Shown here piece by piece: positions 16,594-28,500 of a stretch of 64,000 nucleotides of DNA. The stretch is from NCBI GenBank assembly GCA_003117195.1, contig BDSI01000009.1, positions 248,001-312,000 of the forward strand. Reading direction: 5' to 3'. Both the position numbers and the translations under genes were made by a program. The stretch's first letter is position 1, and each line of letters opens with the position of its first letter. The notes beneath the pieces were generated by a model that was not told where the DNA came from, ran no database searches, and saw only the letters and a list, made by a program, of their open reading frames with translations. The DNA comes from Eudorina sp. 2006-703-Eu-15 (lineage: Eukaryota > Chlorophyta > Chlorophyceae > Chlamydomonadales > Volvocaceae).

Positions 16594-19565
16594 TAGTACG
16601 GAATCGCCCCAAGGGGGGAATCGCCCCAGGGGGGAAATCGTTCCGTGCAGGGGGCCGACGCAAGGGCCGCCGGAGCTGTCACTCCCCAGGTCGGAGTCGG
16701 AGGTCCTGCTGTGGACCTCGTTGGCGCCGACACGCTTGGTGCAATCACCGAAATGAAGCGCGCCGCCAGTATTCGGAGTAATTGGAGTTTTCAGCAGGGT
16801 GGGGAAGAGCAGGACTGGAAGTTGCGAGTTAGATATGGTAGATTTGATTTACGACGGAGGGGTAGAAACCGCAAGGGGGAAGGAAGGGAGTGGCTGTTGC
16901 AGTGCCACGAAACCAGCTGGTTGAGATGAAGGAGCTGTTACCGTATGGCAGTGTGACTTCGCCTATAGGACGTCAACCGCGTTTATTCGATAGCGCAGTG
17001 ATTGCTGCACCAGGCAACTGGGGGTGCGCCGCCGCGCGGGCGCTGGGCGCGACTGGGGCAGGTGGAAAGTCGGCTGGCGGGCCAGGGGGAGGGTTAAACT
17101 GAAAAGAGAAAACCCCAGAAACGAACCCTGGGTGAGGGTGCTCGTGGAGAAGGCCAGTTTGCGTGCGGAGTCTAGGTAATGCGTGGATCGGCTAGGGGTA
17201 CGTAGCCTACCGTACCTTGGCGAGAGCCATTCTAGGAAAAAGCAGCCATTTATTAGCTTCCTCATGCTGCTTACCACTATTGATATTGTATATTCTGTAC
17301 AGGGATTGATTATAGCGTGTGCCGTGTGCTGTTGGCTTGGACATCACAGCAGCTATTGATTTGGGCGCTGCTGCGTCGCCCCGCGATTAATTGACCAGGC
17401 AGATAGCACTCCATGGCCGGCTTTGTGATGTTGGCGGCCTTGACTGTCGGTGACTGTCGGTACCGAGCGCTCTGAACCGCGACGGACCCAGCGACACAAT
17501 GTGGAAGTTATATAGGTTACCTTTAGTGTGAGTACTTAGTATGTGTTATGACCCATTGGTTTCTGGTGTTTGATGTTGGTGTTTCCGACCCTGGGAGAAA
17601 TGTGGTAGCTCCGAACACTGTCGTGCACCGCTTAGTCAAGTGCGCGCAGGAGATTTTCGTGACTGAAGTTAGGGGGCGGTAGCATCCGCCGTTTCATCGA
17701 ATAGCATCGTAGCGAAAATAGCAACTGGCACAGAGTGCCATTGAATGGAAACACATATACACATCTAGCGTTGTTGCCGGGCCACGGGGTGGCGAGGGGT
17801 TAGTTGTGCCGGGGTTGTGGCCCGGCTGGCCAGGTGTCGAGCCCATGGCCGCAGCCGTAACTTGTGACCAGCATAGGAAGGCCGTATTATCTTCAACTGC
17901 CGTACACCGACTGCCATACACTTTGGCCAATATTTGAACTATTCTGAGAACGCGACCACTGTTGGCTACGTAGTACGTATAGTCGATTATTGATTCGTTC
18001 TTAGTGTGCGTCATGTTGCATACTGTTTTTACCTGGCGCTAATTTGTCACTAGGACACGCGTCGCGCGCTCATAACCGCCACGCGGCGGCGCTGTCGACC
18101 CCTGGGTCGTTGATTGGTTAAGGATGGAACTAGATCCAAAGCAAGCGCGGCGAGTAGGGGCTGTCGGATACGGGTAGGTGACAGCAGGCGACAGCGCGTA
18201 TGTTCCTGCGATAGGATGGGCGGTGTGGTCCCGACCGTCGAATTGCGACTCCTTTGATTCGACTGACTTGACTGACGGAAAATATGACCGTGTGGCCGAG
18301 TCGTAAACGGCATGCGCTGGTTGGTTGGCCTAACACTCTTGCCTGACGATTGTATATCGGAGAATTCTTGAACACTTGTGCTACTCATTTTCATCGATCC
18401 GCTCTTGCGTGGCCGTCCTGGCTGTTTGTGCCACATCGTCTGGAGAGGGGCCGCCTGCGCCCCTCCCGGCGCGGGCATCCGGACCGCCCCAAGGGCTCAC
18501 CATCACCCACGCGTCCTGGACGCTGCGACGAAGTCTCCGAGAGGTCTTGAAGTTTTATTCATTGACGCATTTTTAGCAATGTTAGCAGTAATACCCCAGC
18601 GTGGCGGCATCGGAGTGCGGCCCCCTACTTCGGTGCGGATGATGGACTTCGTTGTTGCAGTAGCGGTAGCGGTAGGATGCGCCCCTTGTCCACAGACATG
18701 GTATACAGCCGGGTGCATGCCCCGTCCCTGCGCTTGACGGCTAGACCCCACTGCTGCATGGTATTCCGGCCCTGTTTAAGAAAACTGTCAGGGGCCGACG
18801 GCTTGTTTTGGGTCCTTGGAGACCCGAAACGGCGTTTGTGTGTTGCACATCCAGGGCAATGTTGCGCATCCATGGGCGAGTCCATGGAGTGAGGGGCGTG
18901 TTTGGCGCACTGCAACGTAAGCACCCATGGCAGGGGGCAGGATGGGGCCGCCTGGCGCCGCTGTAATCGCTGCAATTTGTGTTCCACTGCGAACATATCG
19001 ATGTAACACAGGTTTTGAAAGCATCGTTGTACTTGTGAATGGATGTGGTTGTGGGTTTGGAGACTGGACGCTGGACCGCCAGTAGAGCGGGGCACTACAT
19101 CGCATGCAAGCGCACTCCGGCCTGCTCCGGCGGACTCTGGCGCACTCCAACCACGACAGCAGTGCATGCTTGGAACTTGGGTTGATCGAAGCGTCAGACA
19201 GCCGATGTCACCACAAAATGGCAGCTTCAGGTGTTGCCCTGGTAGTAGTGGCAACCGGCGAGTGCCACCATCACCACCGTCGTACACGCTGTCAACCGCA
19301 AGCAACTACCGCACTGGTGACCACTGACCAGGGCTGTCACTTCTCGCCTGCAACTTGATACGTGCACAGCACCAGCAGTCCAATAACATGTCAAGTCCTC
19401 GCACTTGCCCGTTGTGATGCCCACGTGTTGCCCCGCACTTGTTCAGATTACGAATGATCTCCGCTGCCTTGCACGTTAATATGGACTGCAACATATATTA
19501 GATTGACTTACGTAGATTGAAAGAAACCCACTCGCGTGTGCGGTCTGTGCGAGTAAACCTTGACC
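16594..19565. other. intergenic, no gene seen
   Basis: 3' region of HDL-1 and 5' region of the TWD40-2 gene. Short ORFs on both strands lack domain-like content. Composition becomes more AT-rich near 17.3-18.0 kb and 19.48-19.56 kb, the latter being the likely promoter zone of the next gene. Confidence 0.6.
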
Positions 19566-22500
19566 ATGCTTGCGCTCAAGCTATTCCATCCTGCGTCAGA
19601 CAAGGTGGGATAATGTACTTTATGCTGAAGTTGGTCACGGAATGAAGTCTTCCATTTGGTTCAGGTTCGTTATCAGGTTCAGGTTATGTCCTTGCAGGTC
19701 CGGCAGGTGGAATTTCATCCCGTCCTACCGTGGGTCGTTTCAGCAACAAAAAGCGACCATGTGGCTGTATGGGATTGGCGAACCAAGCAGGTTCGACTCG
19801 CGTCGGTTCGGAGTTGAGCTGTTCCGGGGCAACCGTTGACAGACAGGTCCACGAAAGCCCATTCGGGAGGAGTGCGCTGCCGTGCACTCGACCCAAACTG
19901 GATTCAGTGCACCGACAACTATGCGTGGGGACCTAGCGCGAGTGTCACATCAGCACAGTGGGGGGATCCGTAGGGATGACGACGGTGTTCATCGCGCTGG
20001 CTAGGCGCCCTAACTCCACGTTGGGCTACCCTTCCCCTCAGCACATATCATAAATTGCACAGGCTGCATCGCTAACGCCGCAACTGCTCCACCTCGCACC
20101 GTGCCGGCTCTGCTGCTCAAGCCTTTGTTGTTGTCTCATCACGGCCTTTCGATTACGAATACAACCGCAACCGCCGCTGTCTTGCCTGTCCAGTAGCCTG
20201 CATACGCTTTGCAGCGCTTTGCCTTCATCGCTCTGATTGCTGTCCCGGACTGCGCAGCTTGTGTGGGAAGCGCAGCTGAGCGGCACGGATGACGACCTAT
20301 GCATGGACGCGGAGCTGGCCCGGGCGCATGTCCGTGACCCGGCCTTCAGCCCCAACCCCTCCTTGCTGCACCCCATACCCACGGGCCCGAAGAAGGAGCC
20401 CACCGGCCACGTGCGCGATGTGCGCTTCTTAGACTGGGACGTGGCACAGGTACGGAGCAGGAGGGGGCCGCAGGATGGGCCCGAAGGAGGGGAGTGTGAG
20501 TGTTCTTGGGCAGGCAGAGCTGGAGTGCATGACATGCAAGGGACAAAAAAACGTTGCCCGTATCCGTATATACTTTACCCAATGCCCGACTCGTACATTC
20601 TACTCAACGGCTGCGGTGTCGAAAGAACGCTGTCGATTTGGCGCGCTGTTGGGGTCGCTGCTTTGTGGAAGGCTACCAGCTGGTGCTGGTCGGCTGCCTA
20701 AGCCACACGGACGCACACCGCAATGTTGTCCGTTCGTGCGATCCTCTCGCTGTTTCAGCCATGGAACCACCTGCAAGCAACTCGGCGGGCAGGGGCGTGT
20801 TTGTGTGTGTGTGGGGGAGGGTTAACGTTCGATTTGATCACCCTTTTGTGGTCGGGCGGAGGCAGGAAGACAGGCAGGAAGATGCCAGCGCGCTGCAGCA
20901 GGTGGAGGCGAAGTTCTGCGTTTGCTCCACGGGTCCAGTAACACAGTGTCCACTCTTGGTCCCTGCCTGCTTGGCGGGGTGTTCTTCGCCCTTTGCAGGT
21001 CCAGCTGACGTGGCAGCACAGCACGGCAGCAGGTTGCGGCACGCCGCCGCCTCGGGCTGAGGAGATCCGGACTCTGAAGGGGCACCGGTAAGCCCTCATC
21101 GGTCAATTAACAACAGGGCTCGGGGCTGCCGCCACCAGGCCCCCCGGCACGTGCGGGTTGTCGCGGAGGGCCTCAAGGAAGGGCGCTGATAGCACCTAGG
21201 ACCTGTGCCGTGTCGTCGGCTGCCCCTGTGGCCTCTTTACCCTTCTCCGCCCATGCGGCGGGTGCCTCGGCCCCTGCTTGCGGCCCACATCAGGTTGCTG
21301 GTGGTGGCTTGCGAGAACAAGATGGTGGTGGTGGACCTGGCGACCAAGCGGGTGCTGGAGCTGGGAAAGGGCGTCTTCGAGGGCAAGAGCCCCTCCTCGC
21401 TGGCCTTCCTGTTCCGGGCGGGTGCCGCCGCCGGGGGCCACGCCGGCTTCACCCCGACGGGCCGGGGTGAGGGCCTGCTGGAGAGCCCGGTGCTGGCGGT
21501 GGGCTGCTCGGATGGCATCGTGCGCTGCGTGCAGCTCTTCCCCGTCAAGGTGGGGTGGGTCCTGAGGACCAGGGATGGGGGCGGTCAGGGAGGCACAAGC
21601 ATCGCTTGCCAAGGGGCGCGACTACACGGATCAGGAGGCTCCGTGAACACACGGACGGTGTCCCAAAGTCGGACTATCAGTGTCGGACCCACCTCCCCAC
21701 TTGCCTCCCACCAAAATAAATATGTCTACCAATATCCTATATTCCACCAAACCGCTCGTCTCCATCCGGACCGGCCGGTCCCCTCCGACGAGCGACCCGC
21801 GCCCGCTCCCTCCTCGTCCCCCCCCCCGCCTCCCCCTGCCCCCGCCGCTAGCCCGTGGCCCGCTTGGTATCAGCCCACAAGACGCCCGTGGTGGCTATGG
21901 CGGTGCTGGGCATGCGGGGCCAAAGACACGACACGCTGGCGGTGGGCCACCAGGGCGGCCGCGTGGTGCTGTATGAGCCGCCGCTGGGCAGCAGGGGTAG
22001 CGCCGCCGCCGCGGTGGCGGATGGCGTGGCGCCGCGGGCCGAGTACCGGGCGCACGAGAAGGAGCTGCTGCCGGGGTCGCTAGTCGTGGTGCCCGTGAAT
22101 GAGGACCCGGAGGACACCCGGTATCGGCTCTTCTCGGCGGGTGCGTAGGGCGGAGGGGCAGGGGTAGGGGGGCATTGCGGCTTGCGGGTGCGGGGGCTGA
22201 GTGGGCCAGGGGCGGGCGGGCTGTGCTGCCGGCAGGGAGGGGGTACGGTGGGTTGGGCCGAAGTGGGTCGGACGGAAAACGAGTGTTATGAGCGCCTTAC
22301 GCAAGTGGGGAATATGGCCGGGGGAGTGGGGACGCCACACCCCGTGACAGGGGCCTTCGACTCACTGCAAGACCCAATTTGGCGCGCGATGCTTACCCTC
22401 CCTTCGTCCTGCATGGGCGACTCCATTCGTCCATATGACACACTCACAAATGCCACTGTTACTTACATATTTACTGCATCCCGACAACGTGAGGGGATGT

Positions 22501-25500
22501 AGTAGTAGTAGTACCGTTACAGTGTGGATAGGCTTCCAGGCCCTGTCTAAGGGTTTATGTCGCGGTTTTATATGATGCTATAGGACACCTTCAACCATCA
22601 TCACACCGAACCTACGCCATACGAGCCGAGGGTCCAAGGCGGTTGACCCTGCCAACCAAGGATCGCACCTCATCCATTCACCCGCACATCCGTAGAGACA
22701 GAGGGTTCAGCAACCGCCACCGATCTAGCGTGCGAATCTCAATCCATCAACTGTGATCTCAACTCCACATCTCAGCAGCTAGCCATAATCTCATGCTCCC
22801 GAACAATGTCGGGGGTCACCCTGGGACTCGAACCCAGGACCTTAAACCGCCTAACCGCGGTAGTGTCACCTGACCTGACCTGAGGGGATGTGAATGCTTC
22901 GCCCATGTGCTTGCTCGCGTGAGGCACTCGTCGTTTGGGTTTGGCCCTTGCCTGGTTGCAACCCGGCGAGCGGGAGTCCGATGCAAGACGACGCGGCCGG
23001 ATGCGCTGCCAATCGAGCAATCACACGCCGGGCTGAGTTCGCGGGCCCGAGCGGCTCCCCGCCATTTCGTCGAAATGCCTGTGCGCGGTCACACTCCGCC
23101 ATGACCCCCCTGGATCCCCTGGCACCCGGCCCCACAGGTACCGACCACCGGGTCAGCGGCCTGGACGTCGCTGGTCTCAAGGTGAGGGGCCGGGTCGTCC
23201 GGGGTCGCTGCTGCCCCTGCGCTGCACCGCATATTGCGCGGCGTGGCGCGGCATGTGCTACCCAGTAGTGGAACCAGGGTCGTAATTCCCGGGCCTCGCG
23301 GGTTGCGAGCTCGCGCTTGGCCGCTGGGATCCTGGGGTGACACGAACGCACTTCCCAAATGTCAAACCTGGCCGCCCTCCACCCCAATCCTGGGGGCAGG
23401 CTGCCCGGGTTCGTTTCTAGGCTTTTCAATTTATCCCCCAATCCCGATGTCTGAGGTACGTACGCCTCATGGTCCTGATCCCGCAGCGAGACGTGTCCCC
23501 GCACCTCCCACTCCTCCAAACCCGCGCTGCCGCCTGTCCTGTGTCAGTCCCGCCGGTCAGCGTCCTGCCGATGCAACCTGACTCCTCCATATCAACTCCA
23601 CGCTCGTCCCCGCGTCCCCGATGCTGCCGCCGCCAGGGCGCCTCGCCCGAGCTGAACCGCATCAAAGTGGACGGCGCGGAGCTGACCTGCATGGCCCACT
23701 GGCCCCGCGGCTGGGTGGTTAGCGGCGTGCACACGCTGCTGCTGGGCACGGACAACGGCAACCTGCTGCTGGCGCACCCCGTCACCGGCTCCGTGCGGAG
23801 GGCGGCCGAGCTGACGGGGATGATACCCGCGGGTGGGCGGGGGGCCGCAGGCGCCAGGGGGCAGTGCGGGGCCGGTGTTGCTGCGGCTGGGGTTTCGCCT
23901 ACGCGCGGAGTGGACCAGTGCGCGCTAAGAAGCACTGGTCCAAAGGACCAGTGGAAGAGGAAACTGAACCGCGAGAACCGAGGAGACCGGTGTGTGCGCC
24001 GGGAGCGGTGCACACGGCACCGAATGCGCGGGCCAGAGACCGGCTTCAACGGCCTGTCCGGTGGCGTCGCTTCACGGCCGTGTCCCGCTTTCGCCGCCGC
24101 CTGGCGCGCCCTGTCTGTCCCTGCAGGTCAGAAGCGGGTACCCAAGGTGTACGGCCTCCACGTGCACCCGCTGATGCCCGGCGTCGTGGCGGCGGCCACG
24201 AACGCCGGCACCGCCATCCTCGGGGTCATCTCGCCGCACCAACCGCTGCCGGTGGCATCCCTGCCGTTGGCGGCGCCGTCACAGGCGCTGCAGGACGACG
24301 GCGCGGCCGCCATGGGGGCCGCGTTCGGCGGGTCGGGTGGCGGCGGCGCCACGTATGTGACCGCCATGGGCTCGCAGGTGCTGTGCGTCACCGCGTCGAC
24401 GCTGCCGCACCAGGTCGGTTGGGTCGGGACCGTATGTCCGTCACCGAGAAAACATGAGCGGGGGGCGGAACCTCCCCATCCCTCTACTCCATCTCTTCCT
24501 GGCTGTGTCAGGGCGGGTCTCATTGTTCGGCACCGTCCTCGCGGGTCCACTGCGGTTTTCACCGTATCGGCGTTCTCCGGCGTTCTGCGGCGAAGAAGCT
24601 GCGGCCATACCGCCCTCCGGCGGGCCCGGACGTGGACGTCCTGCCGATCTGCTTCCAGCGAGTTGGCGGCGCTGACGATGCATGGGGAGTTGAAGCACTG
24701 TGGCACGGCCTGGGTTCATGAACTTTACTTCAGCCCTTACAATCGTCGTGATCCTGTGGCGACAGATTTGTTCGCTTTGCCATCACTGCCGGATGCATCC
24801 GTCCCCACAGGACCTGACGGACCTCCCTCCCAACCAGGTCATGGGCAAGCTGCAGGTGCGGTACAGGAGGGGAGCTGAGCTGTTGGGCTAGCAAGCGAGC
24901 ATGCACATTACGTAGAAGCGAGAAGCTGTCACCTGTCCCATAATTTGTGCGCGGGTCGCAATCGCCAGATCTGCCTCCGGGTAGGCTAATCCTCTCGCGG
25001 TGCGCCCGGCGGCATGCACGCAAACAAGACGTTGCGCGTGGTGGGTTCTTTGTCGAGTTTCGCTGGTCACGCGGCTCACAGTTGCTTCGATGAGACCGCC
25101 TGGCTGGCTGCCGACATGCCAAGACCCAGGGTGCCGCCGCCTCCTGTCCGGATGTGCCCTGCAGGTGGCCACCGACACCCCGGGCGGCCGGCCGCTGGTG
25201 ACGGTGAGCCACGACGGCGGGCATGTGGGGGTGGCCTGGCCCGGCGCCCGCCGCTACGCCATCTACCAGCAGGGGGCCTCCAACTGGAGAGAGTGAGTCG
25301 CGGTCGCAATGGGTTCTGTGTAAGACAAGCTCAGATCGAACCTGGGGCCTGCAAGTGGGAGAAGGGGTCAACAGGGCAGGCCGAGGCTGGGGATGGGAGG
25401 TGGAGGGGTAACAGGGTCATGCTGCATTATTCAAGCCGAGGCGGAGGCGCCAGGGTGTGTCGTGCGCGAGTGCCGGGATGATGGGAGGAGAGTTGGACGC

Positions 25501-28500
25501 AGCGCTGCGCTGCGCTGGGTGGAGGGCTGGAGGCGCGGCCGCGCCGGAATGTGTGCTGCATTCGTGAGGGGCCCGTCGCGGATGAGCCGCACCGCACACA
25601 CTTCCCACACTGGGTGAGATCGGCTCTACGCAGCCGAGAAGTAGGCCTTCCCGCTGGCCGGGTTGCTGCCATCCGGGTCGTCATCCCCTCGGAGGGTGGA
25701 CGTACCGCGTGTGTATGTGCGCCATATCCTGAGGGCCCCCCAACGGCCTCTGGGGCGCACGTCAAGCGCCTCCATTGCGCTGAGCGCCCGCCGACTCCGC
25801 CCAAGGTGTCCAGCACGTGTCGATACGCACCTGGCCACCTGCTGCACCTGTCCTTGCCCCTCCCGCTTCGGTCCGTTGCGCACACAGGCACGACCGGGTT
25901 TCCCGGGCGGCCCTGTGATCAGTTCCGTGCTTGCGCGCCCATGGATCGCGGCCAGCCGTTGCGCTACGGCAGTCCTGCCAAACCTAACCTACTAAACCTA
26001 CGAACCGCCGCATGCTGGCCGCTTGTCGCCACACGCAGGGTGGCCCAGGGCACCGGCACCTCCATCGCCTGGCACAACGGCCGGGCCACGTACGCGGCGC
26101 TGGAGGAGGACGCGGTGAACATCCCGCAGCCGTCGCAGCCCAGCGGCAAGGTGTCCAAGGACCCTCGCAAGCGGGAGAAGGAGGCCGAGGAGATGCGCCG
26201 GGTGGCGGAAGCAGCCCTGCGGGAGGCGGCGTCCAAAGCCAGGGTCCGCATAAAGGAGCTGGCGGGCGCCGGTGTCGCCGCGGGTGGCGGTGGGCTGGCG
26301 CTGCTGGGCGGTCCGCCGACGCTGGACATGCGGGGCGACCAGCCGACGTACGTCCAGGGCGGCCCGCTGCTGGCGGTGACGGTGCGGCGGACGGTGCAGG
26401 CGGTGACGCCGGACCTGGCGCCGCCGGAAAGGTATGTGCGGGGTTGTGGAGGTGGGGGTGTGTGTGGATTTGTCGCAGTGGTGGGGTGGGGAAGATGGTG
26501 GATTGGCGGGGGGGCGGCGTATAGGAAATTGGTAGACATATTCTAATTGGTGTTGGGTTAGATGTTGGCCCTGCTGCTGTTGGTGCTGCTGCTGGATGGG
26601 ATCTGGGTTTGGGAGCAGGGCTTTAGGAGTGTGCGTGAAGGTGCGGGTTCATCAGCTCCGACCCACCCTGGCCAGCCCTGCCGCTCTCAGCCGCTGACAT
26701 GGTCGTGCAGCCGTTCTGCTCAGGGGTCACCCAGGACCCAGGACACGTGGCGTGGCCTGGTATGGTACTGCACTGCACGTAGCCGGCGCACACGGGACAT
26801 AGGAGCTCGGACACTGACACGTCAGCGTCTGTCGGGATGCCAGCCCCCCTTACCCTGTTCCCTTACGGGGCCGCTTTCAACCACCGGACGCTGGCACCCT
26901 TCCTCACATCTGCGGGCGGTTGGCTGCACCACCCAACTCCCTCTGCTCCCACCAATCCCAATTCCGTCCACCCACCTGGCCTTTCCTGTCTCCTTGCTTA
27001 TTGCCACAGCAAGGCTACCGTATCTGACATGCCACTTCGCTTTGCCTCATTGCTTTTGCTTCATTGATACGGTTCGTCGCCCGTGGCTTTAACAGACGTT
27101 GCCCCGGACCCCAACCTACGCCCCACCCGCCAGCTCCACCCCCGCCCTGCTGCTGTTCGACTGGGAGACGGGTCGGCGGGTGGGCCCCGAGCTGCCCGAG
27201 CCGCTGCACCTGAGCTGGGACCCGTCGCGGACCATGCTGGCCATGGCCTACCCCAGCCAGCTGGTGATCATCAGGTGGGGCCGGGTGGGCGGAGGCGGGT
27301 GCGCGGAGGGGGAGGGGGCGGAGGTCACCAGCAGGAGACGGGGTGAGGACGAGTAGAGCGAGGTGGGCTCGGCCACTCAGGAGCCCATCCAGAGGAGCGG
27401 GGCCGAAGAGAGTTTAAGGATTGGGACTGAGGACGCGGCGGTGATCGGAGAAACACACACTGGTGCTGTCTGACCACGTATCATGTCAAGTGCATGCAAC
27501 CGCGCCACGAAGCACGCGCCTGCGTGTGTCCCCCCGATGATGATTATCAGACAGGCGCCCCCCCCCTACACACTGCTGGAGTTCGGCATTCCAACGCGCA
27601 TCGGTGACGGTCGTCCTTGAGCAGACAAAGCTCCATTTGAACAATGTCACCAGCGGCTTCCTGTCTCGCGGCTCATTTACCCACAAGCACGCACCTTTCC
27701 TGTTCCGGTCCTGCGGCTCAGTCTCCAATCCAATCGTGCACACTCTCCTTCGCAGGGTCCGCCCCGACTTCCAGGTGGCCGCCTCGCTGCCCATCTGCGG
27801 CGCGGAGTCCCTGGAGTGGTCCGCCCGGCAGCTCTTCGTCGCCACCCCCTCGCACATCCTCTGCGTGCTGCTCTCGCCTCACACGCCGGTGCTGCCGCAC
27901 TCCTCCGCCGCCCTGGCGGCGCTGCCGCTCCCACCGGCGCCGCCCGCGCGCATCATAACGCTGGCCGGCCCGGGCGTGCCCGCCGCGGCAGCTGCCGGTG
28001 CGCTGGCCTTCGAGGGCTTCCTGCCGCCGCCCGCCGTCCGGCCGCCCGGACCGCTGGCGCTCCTGGGGCCGCGGGACGGCTCCCTGTGGATGGTGGGCGT
28101 GCTGGGGCAGCCGCTGGCACTTGGGCTGTCCCACCCGGGGCTGCGGTGCTGCAGCATGGTGGCAGCGGGCGACCTGAAGGGTGGGTGGGTGGCGGCAGGG
28201 TACACGGGTGGAGCGGGCGGCGGGGCGGGGTTGCCTTTTGCGGTTTCGCTGTCCTTACTGAGACAGGGGGCGGGGTTGCGCGCTAAGGCCTGGCGCCGCA
28301 CGGCTGGGGCCAATACCGTGAAGCGTCGGGAGCTTGGGGGCGGTGGCGCACGCTGGGAAGGGGGGTGTTGCGGCGGCTTGAGGAGGTCGCGGGAGGGAGC
28401 TCCGCGGATGGGGCCCTAGCGGTGAACCGCCGGCCTTAGAGGCCTAGCTCAGCCGATGCAGCAAACCTCGAGGGCTGACCCTTGCCCGCGGCAGCACTGG

